From Leisingera thetidis (lineage in GTDB: Bacteria > Pseudomonadota > Alphaproteobacteria > Rhodobacterales > Rhodobacteraceae), in NCBI RefSeq assembly GCF_025857195.1, contig NZ_CP109787.1, forward strand, positions 1,429,501 to 1,493,500: DNA of 64,000 nucleotides, given 5' to 3'. Positions within the stretch are counted from its first letter, which is position 1, and the number at the start of each line of letters is the position of its first letter. Made by a program: the position numbers and the translations under genes. Below the pieces are notes generated by a model. The model ran no database searches, was not told the DNA's origin, and saw nothing but the letters and a program-made list of their open reading frames with translations. Of this stretch, positions 9,424 through 18,272 are shown piece by piece.

Positions 9424-10350
9424 ATGCAGGAAGAGAGTGGCATCACCTTCTTTGGCGCAATCTGGGGCGGGCTGGTCTGGCTGATCCAGAACATCGCCGG
9501 CGCCTTTTACAATTTCGGCTACGCCGTCACCCATCCGCAGCTCTGGCTCGACTGGTCCGACAAGGCCTCGATCATGCGCTTTGTCTACTACGGCGGCTCG
9601 GTCGAGTTCTTCTTTGTCGTCTTCACCGCCTTCCTGGTGCTGACCGCCATCGGCCTCTATTTCCGCAATGTCATGTGGGGCGTGGTGCGGGGGCTCGAGG
9701 GGCTGGCCAACACAACCGGCCGCTTCTTTGCCTGGGCGGGGCTTCTGATGGTGGTGCAGCAGATCATCATCGTGTTCATGCAGCGCGTGTTTGCCCGGCC
9801 CGACATCAGTTTCGGTTTCGGCATCCCGTTCAACCAGGACATCAGCTGGTTTGCCGAAGAACTGAAGTTCTACAATGCCCTGGTCGTCTGTCTTTGCGTG
9901 ACCTACACGTTTGTGCAGGGCGGCCATGTGCGGGTGGACCTGATCTATTCCGGCATCAGCTTCCGCGCCAAGCGGGTGGTCGACATGCTCGGCTCGCTGC
10001 TGTTCATGATGCCCGCCGCGGTGCTGACCTGGATGTACGGCTGGTTCTTCCTGTGGCGCCACCTGATCGTGCCGAAACCCTCGGCCTCGGACAGCCTCGA
10101 CCGGCTGGTGATGAAGGCGCGCGCCCTGCGCTGGAACGTGGAAACCATCGGCTTCAGCCCCAACGGGTTCAACGCCTATTTCCTGTTCAAGATCCTGCTG
10201 GTGCTGTTTGCGGGCCTCGTGTTCCTGCACGCCATCGCCTTCTTCTACCGCTCGTTCCTCGAGTTCAGCGAAGGGCCGGACAGCGAAAACAAATATCTCG
10301 ACAAGGACAGTCTTGGCGAGGGTGAAGAAGCCTACGAAGGCACGCACTAA
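9424..10350 (+). CDS. TRAP transporter small permease (DctQ family), enlarged
   Basis: 308 residues with four membrane helices typical of DctQ (for example VEFFFVVFTAFLVLTAIGLYF and LKFYNALVVCLCVTYTFVQGGHVRVDLIY). The length is well above the usual 160-200 residues. Extra sequence lies at the N-terminus, between the helices and in a charged C-terminal tail. The start at 9424 has a GGGGG purine run just upstream. The GGHVRVDLIY motif is the most diagnostic one for the family. The large permease starts 14 bases downstream. Confidence 0.88.
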   Translation: MQEESGITFFGAIWGGLVWLIQNIAGAFYNFGYAVTHPQLWLDWSDKASIMRFVYYGGSVEFFFVVFTAFLVLTAIGLYFRNVMWGVVRGLEGLANTTGRFFAWAGLLMVVQQIIIVFMQRVFARPDISFGFGIPFNQDISWFAEELKFYNALVVCLCVTYTFVQGGHVRVDLIYSGISFRAKRVVDMLGSLLFMMPAAVLTWMYGWFFLWRHLIVPKPSASDSLDRLVMKARALRWNVETIGFSPNGFNAYFLFKILLVLFAGLVFLHAIAFFYRSFLEFSEGPDSENKYLDKDSLGEGEEAYEGTH

Positions 10351-10364
10351 AGGGACGTCAAAAA

Positions 10365-12719
10365 ATGCTATTTGGACTTGATGGCGTCGAAATCGGCCTG
10401 CTCATCGTCTTCTTCTGCCTCTTCGGGGGCATCCTCTCCGGCTTTCCGGTGGCCTTTGCCATCGGCGGTGCCGGGATCATCTCCTTCGGGATCATCGCCG
10501 CGCTGGACAGCGCCGGCATCCTGGTGCACCAGGCCATCGACTCCTCGTCGCAGGCCTACCGCGAGCTGCTGAACTCGGGCGTCAGGCCCGACACGATATC
10601 CACCTTCCGCTATCCGGACCTGCCCAGGATCGCCGAGCCCGTGTTCCTGCAGGGCTGGGAAGTGGCGCTGGACCGCAACATCTCCTTCATCGTCAACCGG
10701 ATGAACGAGCGGGTGCTGGCCGGGGCGTCGATCGAAACCCTGCTGGCGGTGCTGATGTTCGTGCTGATGGGCATCACCCTGGAGCGTTCCAAGATCGCCA
10801 ATGACCTCTTGACCACGATGGCACGGGTGTTCGGCCCGCTGCCGGGCGGTCTGGCGGTGTCGATCGTCGTCGTGGGCGCCTTCCTGGCGGCCTCCACCGG
10901 CATCGTCGGCGCAACCGTGGTGACCATGGGCCTGCTGGCGCTGCCGACCATGCTGCGCAACAACTATTCGCCGGAGCTGGCAACCGGGGTGATCGCGGCA
11001 AGCGGAACCCTGGGCCAGATCATCCCGCCGTCGATCGTGATCGTTCTGCTGGGCACGCTGGCGGGCGACATTTACTCCACTGCGCAGGAAACCCGCGCGA
11101 TGGAGGCAGGCTGCTCCGACGCGCTGACCTATCTGGGCGAACCGGCGGTGGTCTCGGTCGGCACATTGTTCCAGGCGGCCCTGCTGCCGGGCATCCTGCT
11201 GGCGCTGCTGTATGCGCTCTATGCCTTTGGCTATGCGCTGCTGAACCCGCATAAGGCGCCGGCCGTGGCGATGGAGCCCGGCACCGGCGACGTGATCACC
11301 CGCGGCGAAGGCCTGACCTGGTTCCTGGCGGTGCCGGCGGCGCTGATCGGCGGCGCCATCCTGCTGGGCAGCTTCAACGTGATCGGCAGCCAGAACATCA
11401 CCGTTTCGACCTTCTCGGACGCCGGCGAGACCGCCTCCCTGCGCACCAGCGTGCGGGCACAGTGCAAGGCCTCGATGATCGAGCTGCACGGGCAGGAGGC
11501 CTGGGACGCCGCGGTGGCAGAACAGCAGGCCATCAACGCCGCAGGCGGTGTTGCCCTGGCGGCAAGGCTGAGCGAGGCGGAAATCGCCGCCGCTGTCGAG
11601 GCCAAGACCGCAGCCGCCGCTCCCATCGGCACCGGCATCGCCGTGATCATGGTTCTGCTGGGCCTGGTGCTGGCGTTCGGCCGCGGCGTGGCGCCGTCGC
11701 GCGATGCCAAGCCGCTGATCCTGGGGGCGGTCGGCCTGCTGCTGGTTGCGCTGGTGGATATTGTGGCGATTGCGCCGGCCACATCGGCAGGCGTGACCGT
11801 CCTGTGGATCGCGCTGCCGCTGCTGCTGGCGCTGTGGGGCTGCCGCGAGGCCGCCATCCGCTGCGCCGGCAACGATCTGATCCGGGTGGTGTTCCCGCCG
11901 CTGGTGCTGATCGTTGCGGTGCTGGGCTCGATCCTGGGCGGCATCACCAACCCGACGCCCGCCGCGGCGCTGGGGGCGGGCGGCGCCATCATGCTGGCGG
12001 CCTACCGCAAGCTGCAGGATGAAGGGCGTTCCGGCAGGATCATCATCTGGTCCACCTTTGCGGTGATGCTGTGCATCCTGATCGGCATCAACTTCGATCT
12101 GCGCGTCAACCAGGGCGGGGTGTCCCTGGAAAGCTGGATCGCCTTCATCGCGGCCTATGGCCTGTATCTCTATGCGCTGTTCGGGCTGCTGTACGGCTGC
12201 TGGGTGCTGTTCAGGTCGGGCGTGCTGACACCGGTGGTGCGGGAAACCGCCAAGGTGACCTCGATGGTGTTCACCATCCTGATCGGCTCGCAGCTGCTCA
12301 ACCTGGTGGTGATCTCCTTTGGCGGCGAGCATTACATCCAGCAGTTCCTGAAGAGCTTCGACAACGAGATGACGGTGTTTCTGATCGTGATGCTGGTGTT
12401 GTTCTTCCTGGGCTTCGTGCTCGACTTCCTGGAGATCATCTACATCGTGATCCCGATCGTGGGGCCGGTGATCTATGGCGGCTCGTTCGATCCGAAATGG
12501 GTGACCATCATGGTTGCGGTGAACCTGCAGACCTCGTTCCTGACGCCGCCGTTCGGGTTTGCGCTGTTCTACCTGCGCGGGGTTGCGCCCAAGGAGGTGA
12601 CGACGGCGCATATCTACCGCGGGATCGTGCCGTTTGTGCTGATCCAGGTGGTGGGGATTGCCATTCTCTGGGCCTTCCCGTCGATTGTGACCATCGTTCC
12701 GGCGCTGATCCCGAACTGA
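10365..12719 (+). CDS. TRAP transporter large permease (DctM family) with long internal insertion
   Basis: 784 residues, nearly twice the usual 425-450 of DctM. Family motifs are present on both sides of an insertion: GFPVAFAIGGAG near the start, VSIVVVGAFLAASTGIVGATVVTMGLLALP, and near the C-terminus DFLEIIYIVIPIVGPV and LQTSFLTPPFGFALFYLRG. About 300 residues in the middle (roughly 280-590) add several hydrophobic helices and a soluble alanine-rich segment. The protein drives sodium- or proton-coupled uptake together with the binding protein and DctQ. A strong terminator follows. Confidence 0.9.
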   Translation: MLFGLDGVEIGLLIVFFCLFGGILSGFPVAFAIGGAGIISFGIIAALDSAGILVHQAIDSSSQAYRELLNSGVRPDTISTFRYPDLPRIAEPVFLQGWEVALDRNISFIVNRMNERVLAGASIETLLAVLMFVLMGITLERSKIANDLLTTMARVFGPLPGGLAVSIVVVGAFLAASTGIVGATVVTMGLLALPTMLRNNYSPELATGVIAASGTLGQIIPPSIVIVLLGTLAGDIYSTAQETRAMEAGCSDALTYLGEPAVVSVGTLFQAALLPGILLALLYALYAFGYALLNPHKAPAVAMEPGTGDVITRGEGLTWFLAVPAALIGGAILLGSFNVIGSQNITVSTFSDAGETASLRTSVRAQCKASMIELHGQEAWDAAVAEQQAINAAGGVALAARLSEAEIAAAVEAKTAAAAPIGTGIAVIMVLLGLVLAFGRGVAPSRDAKPLILGAVGLLLVALVDIVAIAPATSAGVTVLWIALPLLLALWGCREAAIRCAGNDLIRVVFPPLVLIVAVLGSILGGITNPTPAAALGAGGAIMLAAYRKLQDEGRSGRIIIWSTFAVMLCILIGINFDLRVNQGGVSLESWIAFIAAYGLYLYALFGLLYGCWVLFRSGVLTPVVRETAKVTSMVFTILIGSQLLNLVVISFGGEHYIQQFLKSFDNEMTVFLIVMLVLFFLGFVLDFLEIIYIVIPIVGPVIYGGSFDPKWVTIMVAVNLQTSFLTPPFGFALFYLRGVAPKEVTTAHIYRGIVPFVLIQVVGIAILWAFPSIVTIVPALIPN

Positions 12720-12749
12720 TCCGGGATACGGATACAGGACAAGAAAACG

Positions 12750-12778
12750 GCAAAGGGGCCCCGAGCGGGCCCCTTTGC
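12750..12778 (+). terminator. GC-rich terminator hairpin after the TRAP operon
   Basis: A perfect 12-bp stem (GCAAAGGGGCCC pairing with GGGCCCCTTTGC) around a five-base loop, 30 bases after the large permease stop codon. There is no long T run, so efficiency is uncertain. Confidence 0.65.
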
Positions 12779-12896
12779 AGGTCTTGCCAGGGCAGGGGCG
12801 CTGCCCCTCTGCGCGCGGCGCGCGCCTTCACCCCGGGATATTTTCAGCCAGATGAATAGGGGATCCTTGCCGGGACCGTCAGGCGGGGCGGGCGGC

Positions 12897-13280
12897 TCAG
12901 GCGAATTGGATCAGGTCCCAGCGGTTGCCGAAGGGATCGCGCCAGACCGCGACGGTGCCATAAGGCTCGTGCCGCGGTTCCTCTTCGAAGGGGACGCCCT
13001 GGGCCAGCATCGCGGCGTGGTCGCGGGCAAAGCCGTCGGTGGCCAGGAACAGGCCGACGCGGCCGCCGAACTGGTTTCCGATGGCGGCCTGCTGATCCGC
13101 CCCTTCGGCCCGGGCCAGGATCAGGCCGCCCTGCGCAGCACCGGGCGGCAGGATGCGCACCCAGCGCTTGCGGCCCTGATCAATGTCCTCGGCCAGGTGC
13201 CAGCCGAGCCGGCCGCAATAGAAGGCGATGGCGGCATCGTAATCCGGCACCACCAGCGAGACGGCGTGAAGGTATTGCAT
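12897..13280 (-). CDS. Glyoxalase/bleomycin-resistance (VOC) superfamily protein
   Basis: 127 residues, a single VOC module pair. It starts with HAVSLVVPDYDAAIAFYCGRLGWHLAEDI, has RWVRILPPG in the first half and ends in VAVWRDPFGNRWDLIQF, the usual C-terminal VOC strand with its metal-site glutamate replaced by aspartate. Its start codon overlaps the stop of the arginyl/leucyl transferase gene upstream by one base (TGATG), so the two are translationally coupled. The reaction is unknown. Confidence 0.82.
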   Translation of the reverse strand: MQYLHAVSLVVPDYDAAIAFYCGRLGWHLAEDIDQGRKRWVRILPPGAAQGGLILARAEGADQQAAIGNQFGGRVGLFLATDGFARDHAAMLAQGVPFEEEPRHEPYGTVAVWRDPFGNRWDLIQFA

Positions 13281-14104
13281 CAGCGGCTGCGGTGGATCGG
13301 CTGTTCGGGCAGCTGGATGTTGGCGACCTGTTCGGCAATCGGATCGGTCGACAGCGGATGGCCGGCGGCCTCGAACTCGGACGGGTCGGTCATCTTCTTC
13401 CATTCGCTCTGGTGATAGATCTCAAGGCCGGAGAATTTGGCCTTGTAGCCCATCTTGGTGCTGCCGGGCACCCAGTAGCCGAGGTAGACATAGGGCAGCC
13501 CGGCTTCGCGCGCGATGCTGATGTGGTCGAGGATCATGAAGGTGCCGAGCGAGTTCTGCGGCTGGTCCGGCGCGTAGAAGGAATAGACCATGCTGAGGCC
13601 ATCCTCCAGAACGTCGGTCAGCGACACCGCGGTCAGCTTGCTGCTGCCTGCCCCGGCATATTCCACCACCCGGCTGCGCACCGGCGTTTCCTCGATCATG
13701 GCGGCGTATTCGAAGACATCCATGTCGGCCATGCCGCCATCGGCGTGGCGGCTGTCGAGATAGCTGCGGAACAGGGCGAACTGGTCTTCGGTCGCCCAGG
13801 GCGAGGTGGCGCGGCGCTCCAGATGCGCGTTGCGTTTCAGGGTGCGCTTCTGGCTGCGGGTCGGGGCAAAGGCGGCCACGTCGATCCGCGCCGACAGGCA
13901 GGCCGAGCATTCCGAGCAGGACGGCCGGTACAGCACGTTCTGCGAGCGCCGGAAGCCCTGCTGGCTGAGGCTGTTGTTGAGCTGCTCGACCCCGTCGCCC
14001 TGCAGGGCGGTGAACAGCTTGCGTTCCATCCTGCCCTCCAGATAGGGGCAGGGCTGCGGCGCTGTCACATAGAACTGCGGTGCAATGGGAAGGGTATGGC
14101 GCAT
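13280..14104 (-). CDS. bpt: Aspartate/glutamate leucyltransferase (Bpt)
   Basis: 274 residues, full length for the family. This cytosolic enzyme transfers leucine from leucyl-tRNA to N-terminal Asp or Glu, marking proteins for ClpSAP degradation. Diagnostic parts are the N-terminal [16 protein letters not shown], the cysteine cluster [28 protein letters not shown] and [20 protein letters not shown]. The VOC gene is coupled downstream. Confidence 0.94.
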   Translation of the reverse strand: MRHTLPIAPQFYVTAPQPCPYLEGRMERKLFTALQGDGVEQLNNSLSQQGFRRSQNVLYRPSCSECSACLSARIDVAAFAPTRSQKRTLKRNAHLERRATSPWATEDQFALFRSYLDSRHADGGMADMDVFEYAAMIEETPVRSRVVEYAGAGSSKLTAVSLTDVLEDGLSMVYSFYAPDQPQNSLGTFMILDHISIAREAGLPYVYLGYWVPGSTKMGYKAKFSGLEIYHQSEWKKMTDPSEFEAAGHPLSTDPIAEQVANIQLPEQPIHRSR

Positions 14105-14248
14105 CGGAACTCTTCAGCAGTTTTACGGGGCAACCGGAACAGGCGGCAAGTGGTCCCCAGAATGATAGCAACGCGGTCCCGGTGCGCCAAGTAGCGTTGT
14201 GGAAAATGGTTTAACGGCATCTTTCCGGTTTTCCCCGAATCCGAGGTT

Positions 14249-14680
14249 TCAGCTGCGCCGGTTCAGCATCACGGTGCCCAGAACGTGGTCGGTCAGCCCC
14301 TGGCCGCGCGGCGACACCAGCATCAGGATCACCGAGACCGCCTGCAGCACCGGCAACGCCAGCGACAGCGTATAGCCCGCGGTGTGCAGCGCCGCCAGGC
14401 CGGTGCCGAGCCGCCGTCCGGCGCCGTCGCGCAGCTCGATCCCGGCAAAGCGCATCCCCCAGGTGGCGGAGCCGCCGGCGATGGTCGCGGTCCGGTAGGC
14501 AAAGCCCACCGCAAGAAAAAGCAGCGGCCAGATCAGCAGCCCGGTAAAGGCGGTCAGCACCACCGCACCCGCGCTGAGGGCAAAGATCAGGATGCTGTCG
14601 ATGATCCAGGCCAGCAGCCGCTTGGCGGGCACGGAGGCATAGAACTCCGCCTGGTAGTCGGGATCGGGCAGGGCGGTCAT
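14249..14680 (-). CDS. RDD-family membrane protein
   Basis: 143 residues with the RDD arrangement. The first helix is AKRLLAWIIDSILIFALSAG, where the conserved arginine and aspartates lie, followed by a second helix and the GGSATWGMRFAGIELRDGAG loop. The last helix pair ends in DHVLGTVMLNRR. Function is unknown; some members are ion transporters. It stands alone between bpt and the DUF2852-like gene, all on the minus strand. Confidence 0.85.
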   Translation of the reverse strand: MTALPDPDYQAEFYASVPAKRLLAWIIDSILIFALSAGAVVLTAFTGLLIWPLLFLAVGFAYRTATIAGGSATWGMRFAGIELRDGAGRRLGTGLAALHTAGYTLSLALPVLQAVSVILMLVSPRGQGLTDHVLGTVMLNRRS

Positions 14681-14763
14681 GTACGGGGGTCCTTTTCAAG
14701 TGACAGGCATGAGGGCGCAAAGCCCCGCCCGGGACGGGCGGGGCAGCCGGAGGCAACCGGGGG

Positions 14764-15228
14764 TCAGTGGCGCTTGGGTCCGCCGCGGTCATCGCTGCCG
14801 TCTTCCCCGTCCTCCAGTTCGTCGCTGGATGCGGCACCGGCGCGTTCCTCCATGAATTCGTCGAACTCGGCCTTGTCCTTGGCTTCGCGCAGGCGCTGCA
14901 GGAAGGCCTCGAAGTCGTGCTGTTCCTGTTCGAGACGGCGCAGGGTGTCGGCCTTGTAGGCGTCAAAGGCGCTGTTGCCCGACGGTTTCATCGCCGAATA
15001 GCCGTGATGGGCCCAGGATTTGCGGTGGCGGCAGGAGAATTTGCTGAACATGCGTTTGCTCCAGATCATGTAGAAGAGAAGGGCCAGGCCCAGCGGCCAG
15101 AAGAACACGAAGCCCAGCACCATGGCGGCGATCCAGGCGCCTTTGCCCTTGCTGTCCAGCCAGGCTTCGCTGCGGGAAAACCAGCCCTGCACCGGTGCAG
15201 CGGGGTGGGTTTGGGTGAAACTCGTCAT
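14764..15228 (-). CDS. DUF2852-like membrane-anchored protein
   Basis: 154 residues. One or two adjacent membrane helices (WIAAMVLGFVFFWPLGLALLFYMIW) are followed by a basic segment and a long charged coiled-coil C-terminus (DTLRRLEQEQHDFEAFLQRLREAKDKAEFDEFMEE) with an acidic tail. This layout matches the DUF2852 family of alphaproteobacteria as I remember it. The function is unknown. Two copies of a 19-bp dyad lie in its upstream region and suggest dedicated regulation. Confidence 0.75.
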   Translation of the reverse strand: MTSFTQTHPAAPVQGWFSRSEAWLDSKGKGAWIAAMVLGFVFFWPLGLALLFYMIWSKRMFSKFSCRHRKSWAHHGYSAMKPSGNSAFDAYKADTLRRLEQEQHDFEAFLQRLREAKDKAEFDEFMEERAGAASSDELEDGEDGSDDRGGPKRH

Positions 15229-15252
15229 CGGGGTCCTCCTGGTTCCAAGTCA

Positions 15253-15329
15253 ATGTAAATGCCTTTCACATGAATGCATATCGGGAGCCGCCGCCAGGCT
15301 TTCAAGCCCTATGTAAATCTTTTTCACAT
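15253..15329 (-). promoter_or_regulatory. Pair of 19-bp dyad operators upstream of the DUF2852-like gene
   Basis: Two near-identical dyads, ATGTAAAT-N3-TTTCACAT, occupy 15253-15271 and 15311-15329, 58 bp apart. They differ only in the centre, and each fits TGT-N11-ACA. The spacing is close to 5.5 helical turns. They lie in the leader of the minus-strand gene that starts at 15228. The regulator is unknown. Confidence 0.55.
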
Positions 15330-15402
15330 TTTTACGGTGCGCAGACGCAGGGGCGGCCGGGATCCGGGGGAATGTCCGGGGGAATGAATGTGCGGGTGTA
15401 GC

Positions 15403-15558
15403 GGGACACTTCGTTTTGCAGTGCGGGACACTTCCCGTTGCAGCAACTCATTTTGTGTTTCCCCTGATTTCTAAGCGTGAATCCGTGGCTTATCCGGCCG
15501 GGATCGGCACCGGCACCGCGATTTGACGCGGCAGTTTATTAGGACACTTCCCGTTTCA
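15403..15558 (+). repeat. Left-edge cluster of the 18-bp GGGACACTTC motif
   Basis: Three copies in one direction: 15403-15420 (GGGACACTTCGTTTTGCA), 15425-15442 (GGGACACTTCCCGTTGCA) and 15541-15558 (AGGACACTTCCCGTTTCA). The first two are spaced exactly 22 bp. The segment 15541-15610 resembles 29262-29331 at the other island edge, about 70 percent identical without gaps by eye, sharing the CCGCCGCCC-R-AACCGT core. Multiple short repeats at an edge resemble IS21-type element ends, but no transposase is present. The rest of the 15.23-15.68 kb gap shows no gene. Confidence 0.7.
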
Positions 15559-15679
15559 AATCCGGGACACCCGCCGCCCAAACCGTTTAAAAATGCCGGG
15601 CGGAGGAGGCTTTAAACGCCTCTTCAACGGCGGGTGAACGGTTTTCGATGGATTTGGCTCCTGTCCGGCTGGCAGCAGG

Positions 15680-17047
15680 TCAGTAGCCGGAAATCGATCC
15701 GCCCGCCGAAATGTCCCGCGTTCCGGCCTCGGTGCTGCGCCGCAGGAAGATCTGGCCGCCATTGGCCCGCAGTGCGATATTGTCCTGCGCCGCTCCCAGG
15801 GCCTGCAGAGAGGAGCCTTCCAGCCACATAGAAGCGTCGTTGGAACAGGACAGCGCGATTGCCTGGCCATCGCCATCGCTGTCGTCGGCCTGGATGCGGC
15901 AGTCCAGCAGCCAGCTGCGGGCGGTTTCAATGCAATGCACTGTGCTGCCGGGACGCGGGCCGCCGCCTTCGAAGCTGCAACTGATGGCTGCCGCCGTCAC
16001 CCCGTCGTGCGTGGTGAAGTCGTTGCAGGACGCGGCCGCATCCCAGCCCGGCCTGCCACCGGTGCAGGCCTCCAGCAGGACGTGCATTCCGGGCGTTCCG
16101 TTTTCATGAAAATTCCAGTTGTCCTTGGCCCCATAGGCCGCATCGCAACCGCGCGCCCAGACCAGCCCGTTGGTGCGCAATACGCGGAACGCATCCTGTT
16201 GGGCGCCGGGGGTGCCAGTGGCGGAATAGCGGAAGGTGCAGCCGTCGCAGATCACGTTGCGGGCAGCTGCAGCGTCCATGTGGAAGGCACCGGTGATCCC
16301 GCCCTCGATGTCGAAGCCCTCGATATAGAAATCCTCGGCATGGGTCAGGAAACGCGCCCCGTGAATGCTGCGGATCAGAGCGATCTTGCCATCCGGATCA
16401 GCGCCGATGTTGACATAGACCGTGCTGCCGTCCTTGAAGAAGGTTCCCGCCGTCGCGCGGCAGGCCGCCAGATCCGCTGCGGCTGAGAGTTCCTGGTAAC
16501 GGCCCTGCGCGTCAGTGACATCGGTGCGGAACACCCGCTGGGTGGAGCTGAGGGAGGTTGAATAGGTCGTGCCCTGATCGAACGCAAAGGCGGGGTTTTC
16601 CGGCCCGGTGCGGTAAAGGACCCTGCCGCCCCAGGCCACCAGCGCGACCGGCTGATCCGGCTCCACCGCGCCGTTGTTGGTGAAATGGTTTTCCTTGTAG
16701 AAGCCGCTTTTGACCAGGACACGGTAGGCGCCGCCGGTGGCGTTTCCCGCGGTGAAGGCTGCGTGGATCGTCTTCACCGCGGCGGAGAAATCACCATCCT
16801 GCGCGCCCAGGCCGCTGTTGCCGTCATCGCCGGTGGCAATATCCACATGGATTGCAGGCCCTGACCAGACCGCCGGATCTACCAGCGCCCGCGGGTCCAG
16901 ATCCACCGCGTAGCCCTGCGCCGCGGGGTGCAACGGCAGGGGAAACTGTTCATCGTCCCAGCCAAGGCCTGGCGGGAGTTGTGGCACCAGCCTGGCGGAC
17001 AGCGGTGTGCGCAGGCTGAACGGGCCAGAGCTGAACGGGCTACGCAT
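15680..17047 (-). CDS. Phage tail spike/fibre protein with predicted beta-helix
   Basis: 455 residues. An N-terminal segment is followed by DIATGDDGNSGLGAQDGDFSAAVKTIHAAF-type sequence that typically opens a right-handed parallel beta-helix. It continues with short strand repeats (ICDGCTFRYSATG, LLEACTGGRPG, ISCSFEGGG, LLDCRIQADDSDGDG). The start at 17047 is inside the end of the preceding small gene. As the last gene of the tail module it is the likely receptor-binding or depolymerising spike. No catalytic residues can be assigned. Confidence 0.72.
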   Translation of the reverse strand: MRSPFSSGPFSLRTPLSARLVPQLPPGLGWDDEQFPLPLHPAAQGYAVDLDPRALVDPAVWSGPAIHVDIATGDDGNSGLGAQDGDFSAAVKTIHAAFTAGNATGGAYRVLVKSGFYKENHFTNNGAVEPDQPVALVAWGGRVLYRTGPENPAFAFDQGTTYSTSLSSTQRVFRTDVTDAQGRYQELSAAADLAACRATAGTFFKDGSTVYVNIGADPDGKIALIRSIHGARFLTHAEDFYIEGFDIEGGITGAFHMDAAAARNVICDGCTFRYSATGTPGAQQDAFRVLRTNGLVWARGCDAAYGAKDNWNFHENGTPGMHVLLEACTGGRPGWDAAASCNDFTTHDGVTAAAISCSFEGGGPRPGSTVHCIETARSWLLDCRIQADDSDGDGQAIALSCSNDASMWLEGSSLQALGAAQDNIALRANGGQIFLRRSTEAGTRDISAGGSISGY

Positions 17048-17321
17048 GATCCACCAGAACGGTTGAGCCGGGACCGCGGCGGCCTTTTGCCCAAACACGG
17101 TCGCCAGATGCTGCGCTGATGGAAGACAGGCTAGCCTGCTGTTCTCCGCTTCCGCCCGGGTAGATCCACCCTCTGCTGGCAGGCGCCGGCGCGTCAGTGC
17201 CGCCACGCCGGATTTCGACTTCGCCGTCCAGAACTTGAAAGCTGATTTGGGTGATGTCGTTTGCGGTCAGTTCGACCCATTCGTCCTTGGGAACTTGGAT
17301 AGGTTCTTGGGAATACGGCAT
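17040..17321 (-). CDS. Small phage tail-associated protein
   Basis: 93 residues, beginning MPYSQEPIQVPKDEWVELTA and continuing as beta strands (ITQISFQVLDGEVEIRRGGTDAPAP). Similar short proteins commonly sit beside phage tail fibre genes, possibly as virion decoration. It overlaps the spike gene by eight bases, which supports co-translation. Exact role unknown. Confidence 0.65.
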   Translation of the reverse strand: MPYSQEPIQVPKDEWVELTANDITQISFQVLDGEVEIRRGGTDAPAPASRGWIYPGGSGEQQASLSSISAASGDRVWAKGRRGPGSTVLVDHA

Positions 17322-17334
17322 TTTTGCAGTCTCC

Positions 17335-17844
17335 TTACCGGATTGATTGATTTCGTATGGGGATAAGCCTGCAAGGGAGGCCGTTGGGGGCTTGCAAACC
17401 CAGTTCTATCCCGTTTCCGTGGCGGGCCAGCCACGTGCTGATTTCCGGGGTGTCAAAGCCATACGCCAGGACGTGGCAAAAACCTTTTTCCACGGCCTGG
17501 GCATCTGCGCGGTCCTCCAGTGAGCTGGCAATGCCCCGGCCCCGGTTTTGCGGGGCGACATAGATCAGGGTTCGCACCTGGACCGCATTCATGTCTCCAC
17601 CGGCCTCGTTCACCGCCGCTGCCAGCTGCGGATCAATGCCAAAACCGATGCGCCCCGGTTCAGGTGTGAAACCGAGCGAACCGGTGATCCAGCCCTTTTC
17701 CTCGGCAATCCAGATATGCAGCCCGGCATTGGCCATGCGGCGCAGGAAGCCCCGGTATTCCACCCGATCCCGGCCGCCGGCAATCGCGGCCAGTTCCCGG
17801 AAGCGGTGACGCAGTTCAGCAAGCGGGTGGCAACTGTAGCGCAT
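17335..17844 (-). CDS. GNAT-family N-acetyltransferase-like protein inside the tail gene cluster
   Basis: 169 residues. The central part VQVRTLIYVAPQNRGRGIASSLEDRADAQAVEKGFCHVLAYG fits GNAT motif A, with the acetyl-CoA pyrophosphate loop Q-N-R-G-R-G-I-A. A preceding strand is HIWIAEEKGWITGSLGFTPE. The start at 17844 overlaps the stop of the upstream gene by one base (TGATG), so it belongs to the phage transcript. It may modify a tail component or a host protein; this is inference. Confidence 0.7.
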   Translation of the reverse strand: MRYSCHPLAELRHRFRELAAIAGGRDRVEYRGFLRRMANAGLHIWIAEEKGWITGSLGFTPEPGRIGFGIDPQLAAAVNEAGGDMNAVQVRTLIYVAPQNRGRGIASSLEDRADAQAVEKGFCHVLAYGFDTPEISTWLARHGNGIELGLQAPNGLPCRLIPIRNQSIR

Positions 17845-18272
17845 CAGATTTCCCCAATATCTTCTGCGAACTCGGCCAGCGCTTGCTCCACTTCGAGAAC
17901 GGTGGCCGCCTCACTGATCCGTTTCCCGGCCAGAAGCCGCAGCCGCTCGATCATCGGACCCAAGGATGTCTTGTAGGTGTGCGCCATGTTGACGACCACC
18001 TGGGCCACTTCATAGGGAGTGTCTGCAGTGATCCCGACCTCCCCGAAAATGAAGGTGAAATCCTCCCCCGGTTCGGACGGTTCCGGGTCAGCCGCGAGAA
18101 AGGCGATAGCCTGATGCTTTTTCTCGTCGTAGGTCAGTTCCTGCCCGGTGATTGGAGTGAGATACCTGCGGCGCGTTGCCTCCGTGATCCCGATCACTTC
18201 TTGCCGAGCCATTTCCTTTGCCCGGCGCAAAGGCGCCTCCAGGCTGGCCTGTGACCGTCCCAGCTGCTTCAT
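17844..18272 (-). CDS. Phage tail-fibre-adjacent protein (DUF4376-like)
   Basis: 142 residues. The middle part (RRRYLTPITGQELTYDEKKHQAIAFLAADPEP) and the helical EVAQVVVNMAHTYKTSLGPMIERLRLLAGKRI match what is commonly seen just downstream of tail tip genes, possibly a fibre assembly helper. It overlaps its neighbours by a few bases on both sides (ATGA-type junctions). Confidence 0.62.
   Translation of the reverse strand: MKQLGRSQASLEAPLRRAKEMARQEVIGITEATRRRYLTPITGQELTYDEKKHQAIAFLAADPEPSEPGEDFTFIFGEVGITADTPYEVAQVVVNMAHTYKTSLGPMIERLRLLAGKRISEAATVLEVEQALAEFAEDIGEI

Noticed and set aside
10368..12611. 747-residue minus-strand open frame
   Set aside because: Antisense shadow of the large TRAP permease gene, His/Gln/Arg-rich and without domain features.
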